Notes under the pieces: model-generated
What the model saw: only the letters and a program-made list of their open reading frames with translations
Databases searched by the model: none
Told to the model about the DNA's origin: nothing
Part shown: piece by piece, positions 7,004-14,941 of the stretch
Position numbering within the stretch: the stretch's first letter is position 1
How the letters are laid out: the number at the start of each line of letters is the position of its first letter
NCBI RefSeq assembly: GCF_900129325.1
Contig: NZ_FQUP01000004.1
Span: forward strand, 434,001 to 498,000
Direction of reading: 5' to 3'
Length of the DNA stretch: 64,000 nucleotides
From: Kaistia soli DSM 19436
Lineage (GTDB): Bacteria > Pseudomonadota > Alphaproteobacteria > Rhizobiales > Kaistiaceae
Position numbers and translations under genes: made by a program

Positions 7004-9940
7004 ATGCCTTCAGGCGATCGGCTGCGCCTTCACGGAGGCGGCATCGAGCCGTCCGGCGCGGCGATCGCCTTCAGCTTCGAGGGCGAGATCGTGGCCGCGC
7101 GCGCCGGTGAAAGCCTCGCGGCCAGCCTCGCCGCAGCAGGCCATCTCGGCCTCCGCCAGGCGGGACCGGAGACACAGCGCGGCATCTTCTGCGGCATGGG
7201 CGCCTGCCAAGAATGCCTGGTCGAAATCGACGGGCGCGGCGGCCAGCGCGCCTGCATGGTGAAGGCCGAGCCGGGCATGCTTGTCCGACGGCACGATCCC
7301 GCGACCACTTCGCTCGCGGCGCTCGGCGTGCCGCCAGCAGGCGCCCCGAAGCCGGAAACACTGGACGTCGTCATCGTCGGTGCCGGCCCGGCCGGTCTCG
7401 CAGCGGCGCGGGTGCTGGCGAAAGGCGGCATCAAGCCGATCCTTCTCGATGAGCGTGACCAGCCCGGCGGCCAGTATTTCAAACCGCTCGCGGGATCGCA
7501 GCGTTTCGCACGCGGTGGCGAGGATGCGCAGTTCGCCGAAGGCCGCCGCCTTGTCGATGAGGTCGTGTCGCTCGGCGCCGACATCCGGCAGGGCCAGGCC
7601 GTTTGGCAGGCGGGCGTTGCAGGCGGCAGCGTCAGCCTCGCCACCATTGGCGCGGCCGGCGCCGGGTTGATCACGGCGAGGACCGTGCTGATCGCCACCG
7701 GCGCCTATGAGCGGCCGACACCCGTCCCTGGGTGGACGTTGCCGGGCGTCATGACGACGGGCGCTCTGCAGACCTTGGCGCGCAGCTACCGCGTCGTCCC
7801 CGGCGCCCGCATCTTGATCGCCGGCAACGGACCGCTCAACTGGCAGGCGGCGATTGAGATCACGCGCGGCGGCGGCCATGTCGTCGCTGTGCTGGAAAGC
7901 GGCTGTCCCTCCGGCATTGGCAAGGCGGGCGCTCTCGCCGGTATGCTGGCCTCCGATCCGTCCCTGACGCTGCAGGGGATCCGGATGCGCCTCGCGCTCG
8001 CCCGCGCCGGCATTCCCCTGCATGAGGGCTATCGGATCGCAGCTATCGAAGGTGCCGGCCGCGCCGAGCGCGCGGTGGCCGTTGCTGAGGATGGCATCGG
8101 CGCCCCTCTGCGCTTCGACGTCGACACGGTGGCGCTCGGCTATGGCTTCGTGCCTTCGACGACGCTCGTCCGCATGCTCGGCGGCCCGGTCGCGATCGAT
8201 CCCGATGACGGCTTCCCGAAAGCGGTCCGCGATGCCGATGGCCGTTCGGGCACCCTGCCCGTCTGGATTGCCGGAGATGGTGGCGATGGCGGCGGCCGCA
8301 AAGTTGCGACGGCCGAAGGCGCTATCGCCGGTGCCGCGATGCTTGCCGCGCTCGGTCGGCCGATATCCGAAGCCCGGCGCGCTGAAGCCCGCCGTGCAAA
8401 AGTCCGGGCGCTGCGGTTCCAGCGGCATCTATGGACAGCCTTCGCAGCGACTGCACCTTCTATGGTGAGCGATGCCGAGACGATCATCTGCCGCTGCGAG
8501 AACGTGACAGCCGGCCAGATCTCCGCGATGCACGAAGAAGGCGTGCGCGACCTCGGCAGCCTGAAGCGTCGGACCCGCCTCGGCATGGGCCGCTGCCAGG
8601 GGCGCTATTGCGCCGGCGAGGCCCTGCGCATGCTCCGCAGCGGAGATCTATCAGAGGCCGGGCCAGCCGATCTGTTCGCGCCGCAGGCGCCGGAAAAGCC
8701 GGTGCCCGCGATCCTGCTCGGCAGCGAAAAGGCAGAATGGGGCGGCCACCGCGAGGTTGATACGCCGCCGCATCCGCCCGCTGCGCCTGTTGCCGATCCG
8801 CTGCCCGCAAGCTGCGACCTGCTGGTCATCGGCGCCGGGATCATCGGCGTCTCCACGGCGCTCTATGCGGCGCGCGGCGGCATGGACACGGTCGTCATCG
8901 ATGCCGGCCCTGCCAACAGTCAAGCCTCCGGAGGCAATGCCGGCAGCCTGCATGTCCAGCTGCTGTCCTGGGATTTTGGCCAGAAGGCCATGGCAGGCGG
9001 CAATCCCGCGCTCCAGACGCTGCCGCTCCAGCGCGACGCCGTGCTGCTGTGGAAGGCGCTCGAGACCGAGCTTGGCGCCGATTTCGAGATTACCACCACC
9101 GGCGGGCTGATGGTCGCCGAGAACCATGATCAGACCGACTTCCTCCGCCGCAAGGTCGAGGCCGAGCGCAGCGTCGGTATCGATGTCGAGGTGATTGGGC
9201 GCGCCGACCTCGCCCGGATCGCCCCGGCGATCTCGGAGCGCATGGTCGTGGCCTCGCACTGCGCGCTCGAAGGCAAGATCAACCCGCTGAAGGCAACCCC
9301 GGCCCTCGTCGCAGAGGCGAAGCGTTGCGGTGCCCGCTTCAGCCATGGTCATGCTGTGACGGGTATCAGCCGCGAGGACACGGGGTTCATCGTCAAGACT
9401 GCGGCCGGGACGATCAGGGCTCGACGCGTCGTGGTGGCCGCGGGCGGCTGGTCGCGCCATGTCGGGGCGCTCGCGGGCGTCAAATTGCCGATCCATGGCG
9501 CACCGCTGCAGATGCTGGTGACCGAGCCGACGCGGCCGATCCTCGGCCAGTTGGTCGCCCATGCCGATCGGCACCTCTCCATGAAGCAGGCGGCCAACGG
9601 CAATCTCATCATCGGCGGCGCCTGGACCGCCGGAACCGACCGAGCGACGGGCTTTGCCCGCGTGCTGCGCGAGAGCATCGAGGGCAATCTCTGGGTCGCC
9701 GTGCGCACGGTGCCGGCGCTGGCGGGGCTCAGCCTGCTGCGCAGCTGGGCCGCGATGAACGTCAATATCGACGGCGCGCCGCTGATGGGCGAGATCCCGG
9801 GTATCCCCGGCCTCTTCATCGCCGCCACCGCCAACGGCTACACGCTCGGCCCCCTCGTCGGACGACTGACCGCTGAGATGGTGCTCGGCCGTCCGCGCCC
9901 GCCGTCCCTCGATATCTTCACGCTAGCGCGCTTTGGCTGA
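7004..9940 (+). CDS. Three-module fused flavoprotein: 2Fe-2S / NAD(P)-type FAD / BFD 2Fe-2S / D-amino-acid-oxidase domain
   Basis: Protein of 978 residues in one frame. Residues 20-100 form a 2Fe-2S domain with Cys63, Cys68, Cys71 and Cys84. From about 122 a pyridine-nucleotide-disulfide-type FAD domain begins ([14 protein letters not shown]), with a second Rossmann motif near 265 (ILIAGNGPLNW). At about 490-540 there is a BFD-like 2Fe-2S motif (IICRCEN...GRCQGRYC). From about 604 to the end there is a D-amino-acid-oxidase/GlyA domain (LLVIGAGIIGVSTAL). These correspond to the three separate subunits of HcnABC, opine oxidase or LhpFEB D-hydroxyproline dehydrogenase. The start ATG 7004 is two bases after the lyase stop. 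Likely role: membrane- or quinone-linked oxidation of a D-amino or imino acid. The exact substrate is inferred. Confidence 0.88.
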   Translation: MPSGDRLRLHGGGIEPSGAAIAFSFEGEIVAARAGESLAASLAAAGHLGLRQAGPETQRGIFCGMGACQECLVEIDGRGGQRACMVKAEPGMLVRRHDPATTSLAALGVPPAGAPKPETLDVVIVGAGPAGLAAARVLAKGGIKPILLDERDQPGGQYFKPLAGSQRFARGGEDAQFAEGRRLVDEVVSLGADIRQGQAVWQAGVAGGSVSLATIGAAGAGLITARTVLIATGAYERPTPVPGWTLPGVMTTGALQTLARSYRVVPGARILIAGNGPLNWQAAIEITRGGGHVVAVLESGCPSGIGKAGALAGMLASDPSLTLQGIRMRLALARAGIPLHEGYRIAAIEGAGRAERAVAVAEDGIGAPLRFDVDTVALGYGFVPSTTLVRMLGGPVAIDPDDGFPKAVRDADGRSGTLPVWIAGDGGDGGGRKVATAEGAIAGAAMLAALGRPISEARRAEARRAKVRALRFQRHLWTAFAATAPSMVSDAETIICRCENVTAGQISAMHEEGVRDLGSLKRRTRLGMGRCQGRYCAGEALRMLRSGDLSEAGPADLFAPQAPEKPVPAILLGSEKAEWGGHREVDTPPHPPAAPVADPLPASCDLLVIGAGIIGVSTALYAARGGMDTVVIDAGPANSQASGGNAGSLHVQLLSWDFGQKAMAGGNPALQTLPLQRDAVLLWKALETELGADFEITTTGGLMVAENHDQTDFLRRKVEAERSVGIDVEVIGRADLARIAPAISERMVVASHCALEGKINPLKATPALVAEAKRCGARFSHGHAVTGISREDTGFIVKTAAGTIRARRVVVAAGGWSRHVGALAGVKLPIHGAPLQMLVTEPTRPILGQLVAHADRHLSMKQAANGNLIIGGAWTAGTDRATGFARVLRESIEGNLWVAVRTVPALAGLSLLRSWAAMNVNIDGAPLMGEIPGIPGLFIAATANGYTLGPLVGRLTAEMVLGRPRPPSLDIFTLARFG

Positions 9941-10024
9941 CAGCCGGGGGTTGTCCGCGTGAGCTGGCCGCTCCATGCTCACCGTCCCACCTTCAACTGC
10001 GCCAACAACAACGGATGCATCGAC

Positions 10025-10351
10025 GTGATCTACGAACTCAGGATCTATACCTGCCTGCCCGGCCGCATGCCGAACCTCCTCAACCGCTTCCAGAATGCCA
10101 CGCTCGGTCTTTGGGAAAAGCACGGCATCCGACAGGCTGGGTTCTGGACCACAATGGTCGGCCCGACCAACAACGACCTCACCTATTTCATAGCCTGGGA
10201 AACGCTGGCCGAGCGTGAAGCGAAATGGACGGCGTTCACGACCGATCCAGACTGGATCAAGGCCCGAAACGACAGCGAGAAGGATGGCCCGATCCTCTCC
10301 AACGTCTCCAGTCAGTTCCTGACCCCGACGGCATTCTCTTCGGTGAAGTAG
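10025..10351 (+). CDS. NIPSNAP-family protein
   Basis: Protein of 108 residues opening with IYELRIYTCLPGRMPNLLNRF, the signature beginning of NIPSNAP dimeric alpha/beta-barrel proteins, and containing YFIAWETLAEREAKW. I prefer the GTG at 10025 because NIPSNAP proteins normally start just before this motif; a GTG at 9959 would add 22 unconserved residues but has GGGGG upstream. It sits 84 bases after the flavoprotein and is probably the last gene of that operon. The biochemical role of bacterial NIPSNAPs is poorly defined. Confidence 0.8.
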   Translation: MIYELRIYTCLPGRMPNLLNRFQNATLGLWEKHGIRQAGFWTTMVGPTNNDLTYFIAWETLAEREAKWTAFTTDPDWIKARNDSEKDGPILSNVSSQFLTPTAFSSVK

Positions 10352-10462
10352 CACCCGTTCAACTGTCGGTGATCAGCCGGGCGCGGTGTCACGATCGGGC
10401 ATCGCGCGCCGTATCTCCCTAGAGGCCCGGCTCCGGGTCTTCAGAGCCCAGGGAGACCGCCC

Positions 10463-10966
10463 ATGATGATGACCCGCAGATTGATGCTTGGCGCCGCCGC
10501 GTTCGCGCTCGGCGGCGGCCTGCTTGCCAGGGGCCGTTTCGCCGCCCCGGCAAGAGCCGCAGCCGGTGCCTTCGCCGTCAGCTATTCCGATGCGGAATGG
10601 AAGAAGCGCCTGACCGCCGACCAATACGCCGTCCTTCGCCAGGAAGGCACGGAAACGCCGGGATCGAGCCCATTGCTCGATGAACATCGCGCCGGCATCT
10701 TCGCCTGCGCGGGATGCGCGCAGCCGCTGTTCTCGTCAAAGACGAAGTTCGAGAGCGGGACGGGCTGGCCGAGCTTCTGGCAGCCGCTGGACGCCGGCGT
10801 CGGCACAACCGTCGACACGTCGTTCGGCATGACCCGCACCGAAGTGCATTGCAGCCGCTGCGGCGGCCATCTCGGCCATGTCTTCAATGACGGCCCGAAG
10901 CCGACGGGCCTGCGCTACTGCATGAACGGCGTCGCGATGGTTTTCATGCCGGGCGCCGCCGCCTGA
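10463..10966 (+). CDS. msrB: Exported peptide-methionine (R)-S-oxide reductase MsrB
   Basis: Protein of 167 residues that reduces methionine-R-sulfoxide in proteins. Zinc-binding CxxC pairs are visible in CAGCAQP and CSRCGGHLGH, and the catalytic Cys lies in the conserved RYCMNG. The first 33 residues look like a Tat signal (TRRLML followed by a hydrophobic run and an Ala-rich end), so the enzyme should act in the periplasm. It is convergent with msrA, with a terminator hairpin between them. It belongs functionally with the msrA, molybdoenzyme, cytochrome b and Met-rich protein genes next door. Confidence 0.95.
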   Translation: MMMTRRLMLGAAAFALGGGLLARGRFAAPARAAAGAFAVSYSDAEWKKRLTADQYAVLRQEGTETPGSSPLLDEHRAGIFACAGCAQPLFSSKTKFESGTGWPSFWQPLDAGVGTTVDTSFGMTRTEVHCSRCGGHLGHVFNDGPKPTGLRYCMNGVAMVFMPGAAA

Positions 10967-10980
10967 GCCACAATCGGAAT

Positions 10981-11009
10981 GTCACCTCGCCCTGACCGGG
11001 CGAGGTGAC
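10981..11009. terminator. Bidirectional terminator between convergent msrB and msrA
   Basis: A perfect 12-bp stem (GTCACCTCGCCC with its complement) encloses a five-base loop, 14 bases after the msrB stop and 7 before the msrA stop. There is no T-tract on the plus strand. Its position between two convergent genes supports a terminator role. Confidence 0.75.
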
Positions 11010-11016
11010 GTTGGCA

Positions 11017-11757
11017 TCAGCCATTCGCAGCCGAAACCAAGACCGGCTTGTCGCGATAGACAGCCGGGAACAACCGCTTCAGGTTTTCGATCTTCGGCAG
11101 GTCGTTATAGACGATATAGGGATAGTCAGGATTGAGCGTCAGGAAGTCCTGATGATACGCCTCGGCCGGATAGAACCCCTTGAGAGGCGCGATCTCGGTG
11201 ACGATCTTGCCGGGATAGACGCTTGCCGCTCCGAGCTGGGCGACATAGGCCTCCGCCACCTTCTTCTGGTCTGCGTTTTCGACAAAGATCGCCGACCGGT
11301 ATTGCGTCCCAGTGTCCGGGCCCTGCCGGTTCAGCTGGGTCGGATCATGAGCGACCGAGAAATAGATCTGCAGGATCTCGCCATAGCTGATCTGCTTTGG
11401 ATCAAAGGTCACGGCGACCGACTCGGCATGCCCGGTCGTGCCGGTGCCGACGACATCGTAATGCGCCGTCGAGGCGCCGCCGCCGGCATAGCCGGAGACG
11501 GCCCTGCTGACGCCCTTCACATGCTGGAAGACGCCCTGGACGCCCCAGAAGCAGCCACCTGCGATCACCGCCGTCTCGCTTCCCGCCTTTGAAGCCTCGT
11601 CGACCTTCGGCGCGGGAATGACAAAGGCACCCTCGGCGGCGGATGCATGTCCGCCGATCGCCGAAGCGACAAACGGTGCCGCAGCGAGCGCGCCAACCAG
11701 CCACAATGCGCCGCGCAACATCCGGCTGGATCGTGCCGGTCTGATCAGACTTGCCAT
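11017..11757 (-). CDS. msrA: Exported peptide-methionine (S)-S-oxide reductase MsrA
   Basis: Protein of 246 residues that reduces methionine-S-sulfoxide. The catalytic motif GGCFWGVQGVF is present, followed by SGYAGG and GHAESVAVTFDP, all typical of MsrA. An N-terminal basic stretch (RPARSSRMLRG), a hydrophobic segment and Ala-rich HASAAEG form a signal peptide, so it should be periplasmic. The ATG at 11755-11757 has AAGGAG eight bases upstream, which fixes the start although the frame is open 23 codons further. It is the last gene of a minus-strand cluster behind the molybdoenzyme. Confidence 0.94.
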   Translation of the reverse strand: MASLIRPARSSRMLRGALWLVGALAAAPFVASAIGGHASAAEGAFVIPAPKVDEASKAGSETAVIAGGCFWGVQGVFQHVKGVSRAVSGYAGGGASTAHYDVVGTGTTGHAESVAVTFDPKQISYGEILQIYFSVAHDPTQLNRQGPDTGTQYRSAIFVENADQKKVAEAYVAQLGAASVYPGKIVTEIAPLKGFYPAEAYHQDFLTLNPDYPYIVYNDLPKIENLKRLFPAVYRDKPVLVSAANG

Positions 11758-11803
11758 GTGAATTCTCCTTCCATGCAGAAAAACTGGAGCGAATGGCCTG
11801 CGG

Positions 11804-12580
11804 TCAGATGCCTGCATACCATTCATAGCCGCGGTCTTCCCAGAAGCCGCCTTTGCCGCGATAGAAACGGGCGAAGCTGTCGACCGCCTCGATGCGCATC
11901 AAGTATTTCGCCTGCTTGTAGCCCAGCTGGCGCTCAACGCGCAGGCGAAGAGGCGCGCCATGCGGGATCGCGAGATCTTCGCCATTCATGCCATAGGCGA
12001 GGATCGTCTGCGGATGAAATGCATCGACGAGGTCGATGCTCTCGTAATATTGACCGCTGCCGTCGAGCGTCTTCTCGTATTCGTCCGCACAGTGAAACAC
12101 GAGATAGCGTGCGTCAGGCTTTAGTCCAGCCGTCTGCATCAGCAGTCCGAGCGGGACGCCGGTCCACTTGCCGATCGCACTCCATCCCTCGACGCAGTCA
12201 TGCCGCGTGATCTGGGTCCGCGACGGCAGCTTTTTCAAGTCGGCGAGCGAGAGGCTCAGCGGCTGTTCGACCAACCCATCGACGATAAGGCGCCAGTCGG
12301 CGAAATTATTGTCTGCCAGCGCCGCATAGTCCTCGCTGTCGGGTTCGTGCGTCCCGTTCGACTTGAACACCGGAGAGAGATCCGCCTCGCTGTATTCGCG
12401 AGCCAGCGCCTCGTCGGACAGAAGGAACCGTTGGGAACCCATCGTCAGTCGCTCGGCCATGGCGAGCACGCGCTGGACGCTGTCATTTTCGGTGAGCCAG
12501 GAGCAGCCTGAAAGCGTCGCCGCGCTGGCGGTGACGCCGACGCCGATCAGGAAGCGGCGGCGGTTGAGGGTGATGGTCAT
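11804..12580 (-). CDS. Tat-exported molybdopterin-dependent oxidoreductase (sulfite-oxidase fold, MsrP/YedY-like)
   Basis: Protein of 258 residues with a clear Tat signal (NRRRFLIGVGV) and a possible lipobox (LSGCS). The sulfite-oxidase-type molybdopterin domain is seen in RLIVDGLVEQPLSLSLADL and in TRHDCVEGWSAIGKWTGVPL, whose Cys is the expected molybdenum ligand. Its start overlaps the stop of the cytochrome b gene by four bases, so the membrane protein is very likely its electron donor. Given the flanking msrA and msrB genes, a methionine-sulfoxide reductase role like that of MsrP is the best inference. Other S- or N-oxides are possible. Confidence 0.87.
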   Translation of the reverse strand: MTITLNRRRFLIGVGVTASAATLSGCSWLTENDSVQRVLAMAERLTMGSQRFLLSDEALAREYSEADLSPVFKSNGTHEPDSEDYAALADNNFADWRLIVDGLVEQPLSLSLADLKKLPSRTQITRHDCVEGWSAIGKWTGVPLGLLMQTAGLKPDARYLVFHCADEYEKTLDGSGQYYESIDLVDAFHPQTILAYGMNGEDLAIPHGAPLRLRVERQLGYKQAKYLMRIEAVDSFARFYRGKGGFWEDRGYEWYAGI

Positions 12581-13458
12581 GGCAGATGATCCTTGGCGGC
12601 GGCAGGCTGATCGGCGTCGATCGCGTAGCGCCCGGTAATCATCGAGCGAAGATTGTTCAGGACGCCGGAGACGAGCACCATTGCGAGGTGCACAATGACG
12701 AACAGGACGAGCAGCGACGCGGCAATGAAGTGAATGCTGCGCGCCGACTGCCTCCCGCCGAAGAGATCGACCAGCCAGGGCAAGGCTGCATCGATGCCCG
12801 GCGACATCGTCAGGCCAGTCGCCACCATCAGCGGCAGCAGAATCAGCGCGACAGCGAGATAGGTCAGCTTCTGCAGCACATTGTAACGCCGCGCCGCCTC
12901 GCCCTTCGGAAAGCGCAGCCGGGCATGCGCGGCAATCTCATGGGCCAGATGACGCGGCGTCAATTCCGCGGCCGTGGGTGCGAGGTCCCGGCGAAAGTGA
13001 CCGGCGAGGAAGCCGTAGGCGAGATAGACGAACCCATTGATCACGAATAGCCAGGCGAAGAAGAAGTGCCAGCGCCGGCCGGCGGCGAGATCGCGATAGC
13101 TCGGAATGGTGATCCAGGTCGGAAAGCCGCGCGGGCGCAGTTCGCCATTGATGAGAGAGGCGCCGAGCACGCCGGTCGTCGGAATCTCGAGACTGCCGAT
13201 CCGTGTCACGCCCTTCAGCGCACCGTTCTCGTTGACGGCCTCGAGTGCCAGGAATGAATGATCGGCATCGGCGCCGAACTGGCCCCAATAGAGCTCGGGA
13301 TGGGCATTGAAGATCTGCAGCCCGCTCATCAGCAGGAAGCTGAGGCAGAGCACATTGATCCAATGCGTCAGACGCACGGCGAGCGAATGGCGGCGTATCA
13401 GGATCCGCCGAGCGGGCGGCGACGGAATCATCGAAAGGGAACTGTCGAGCGAGCTCAT
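12577..13458 (-). CDS. Membrane cytochrome b (b561/hydrogenase-type), redox partner of the molybdoenzyme
   Basis: Protein of 293 residues with about four membrane segments and membrane-embedded His residues in HSLAVRLTHWINVLCLSFLL, RRWHFFFAWLFVINGF and FIAASLLVLFVIVHLAMV, typical of di-heme b561 cytochromes. It should carry electrons from the quinol pool to the periplasmic molybdoenzyme encoded next (four-base ATGA overlap). It replaces the MsrQ-type heme protein of the E. coli MsrPQ pair but is not homologous in layout. First gene of the molybdoenzyme operon. Confidence 0.88.
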   Translation of the reverse strand: MSSLDSSLSMIPSPPARRILIRRHSLAVRLTHWINVLCLSFLLMSGLQIFNAHPELYWGQFGADADHSFLALEAVNENGALKGVTRIGSLEIPTTGVLGASLINGELRPRGFPTWITIPSYRDLAAGRRWHFFFAWLFVINGFVYLAYGFLAGHFRRDLAPTAAELTPRHLAHEIAAHARLRFPKGEAARRYNVLQKLTYLAVALILLPLMVATGLTMSPGIDAALPWLVDLFGGRQSARSIHFIAASLLVLFVIVHLAMVLVSGVLNNLRSMITGRYAIDADQPAAAKDHLP

Positions 13459-13568
13459 CGCGGCGCCTTCCGGGAAGGGTGGGCCAGGGAGAGCGACCCC
13501 GCAACGCCGTCAGACGGCACCGGGATCGCATTTGTTTGCCGGCAGATGAACCGGCCGGCCGCGATGCG

Positions 13569-13856
13569 TTACTTGGCAGGAGCCATCGCATCTGGGGCCA
13601 TTGCGTCGGGCTTCATGGCATCTGGCTTCATCGCATCCGGTTTCATGGCGTCGGGAGCCATAGCATCCGGCTTCATCGCGTCGGGCTTCATGGCGTCGTC
13701 GCAGGTCGTGCCCTTGGGGCAGTCCGGCTTCATGGAGTCGGTCGCCATCGTGTCGGGTTTCATCGCATCTTCGGCGGCTGCCGTGCTCATGAAAGCGCCG
13801 GTCGCCAGCATGGCGGCGAAGAGCGGCAGGGCCAGCGTCTTGAAGGAAGTTGTCAT
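13569..13856 (-). CDS. Secreted methionine-rich pentapeptide-repeat protein
   Basis: Protein of 95 residues: a signal peptide (to about STAAA, residue 28) then a mature part built from imperfect M-K-P-D-A and M-A-P-D-A units. Eleven of the 67 mature residues are Met, spaced every five. It resembles the pentapeptide MXKDX repeat family. The start ATG 13854-13856 has GAGGA about nine bases upstream. It sits immediately before the cytochrome b/molybdoenzyme genes and near exported MsrA and MsrB. By analogy with MrpX of Azospira, a periplasmic Met-rich peptide that soaks up hypochlorite and is recycled by YedY, it is a good candidate sacrificial antioxidant. The function is inferred. Confidence 0.85.
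   Translation of the reverse strand: MTTSFKTLALPLFAAMLATGAFMSTAAAEDAMKPDTMATDSMKPDCPKGTTCDDAMKPDAMKPDAMAPDAMKPDAMKPDAMKPDAMAPDAMAPAK
13572..13700 (-). repeat. Tandem 15-base coding repeat inside the Met-rich protein gene
   Basis: The 3' half of the gene is an array of 15-base units (GCATCTGGCTTCATC-like on the plus strand) differing mainly at third positions and at the Lys/Ala codon. About eight uninterrupted units are visible, with looser units out to about 13770. The array preserves frame, so it is a protein repeat that could expand or contract by slippage. Confidence 0.8.
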
Positions 13857-14205
13857 GGTGTTCTGTCCTCGGTTGGTGAAAAGAGGCGGATCCGTTTGCG
13901 GGCAGCCGCAGTCTGACCGTCGCACCGCCCTCGACGGCGCGCGGGTCCTCGAACCGGGCGCAGCCAGTGCCGCATCCGATGATTTCGGTCGGAGCCGGGA
14001 GGCCCCTATAGGTCGATTGAACCGCCGCGAGAGCGGATCAGCGCTGCGGACGTGACACCCGGAGCCGCTGCCGGAAGCGCAGATCGAGCGTTCGTTGTGC
14101 TGACATTGTCGTCCTCCGCAGCATCTTCGGACGACCGATCGCATCGGCCTCCACTGACACTTACGCAGGCGCTGCGGATTTCGTTACAGCTTCACCATCT
14201 CGTGA
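13857..14205. other. Non-coding stretch upstream of the Met-rich protein gene
   Basis: About 350 bases between two minus-strand genes. It must carry the promoter for the Met-rich protein and perhaps the redox operon. I find no gene and no clear operator or riboswitch. Confidence 0.4.
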
Positions 14206-14688
14206 TCAGTCGACTTCGCCGCGCCACGGCTGCGTCGGGCTCGAACCCACCTTTGTTGTGGTCCCGCCGGCGGTCATTGCCTCGACGGGAACCCGGATGG
14301 CGCGTGAGCAGGAGACCAGGAAGCTCGTGCTCCAGCCAAAGCTGACGATGCCGCACATCGCGATCAGTGGCCCGGCGACGGCCGCCACGCTGCCGCTCAC
14401 GGGGGCCGCGAGGCCGACCGTCGTGAAGTTGGCGATGGCAAAATGAAAGGCATGCTCGAACGCGATGCCGCTGCCGCCGGCCATGACCAACAGCGTACAG
14501 ATCAGCACATTCGTGAAATTGAGGATCACGAGACCGAAGATCGCCAGCGCGAAGGCGATCTCGCTGCCAAGCGCCCTGCGCGCGCCAAGCAGGGCCAGAG
14601 TCGTCTCAAACATGCGACGGATCAGGTAGATTCCGAGCCAATGGCAGGCGAGCACCGCAAAGACGCAGAGAATGCCAACGGCGATCAT
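14206..14688 (-). CDS. Small membrane protein resembling a two-helix ion channel (potassium-channel-like pore)
   Basis: Protein of 160 residues with hydrophobic segments at about 1-22, 48-72 and 100-130. The stretch HFAIANFTTVGLA between the last two resembles the pore helix and filter of two-TM potassium channels (TTVGYG), but the filter's final residues are not canonical, so ion selectivity is uncertain. The ATG at 14686-14688 has GGAG upstream. The open frame extends 110 codons further upstream through sequence of non-coding character, which I excluded. Divergent from the aldo/keto reductase gene. Confidence 0.65.
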   Translation of the reverse strand: MIAVGILCVFAVLACHWLGIYLIRRMFETTLALLGARRALGSEIAFALAIFGLVILNFTNVLICTLLVMAGGSGIAFEHAFHFAIANFTTVGLAAPVSGSVAAVAGPLIAMCGIVSFGWSTSFLVSCSRAIRVPVEAMTAGGTTTKVGSSPTQPWRGEVD

Positions 14689-14941
14689 GGTTGGCGGCTC
14701 CGGGCTTGCATCATGCGCTCTGAATGGGTTCAATTGGCCGTCGCCGACCACTCGGCCGCGACGCATCGAGTGTGAGCGATTTTGCGGCGGCGGGCAATCC
14801 GCGCCGCCGGCTTGGGAGCCCTCCCTGGCCCGCAAGTTTGTGCCGAGAGGCGGCGGAAGACGCAGATCAACAACGAGAGACATGGGACGCCGGCATAGCC
14901 GCTTGCGGTCCCTTCCCTTTGAAAACGCAAGGAATGACGAC

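Noticed and set aside
13572..13700. CRISPR-like array
   Set aside because: The repeats are contiguous 15-base units with no spacers and keep a protein reading frame.
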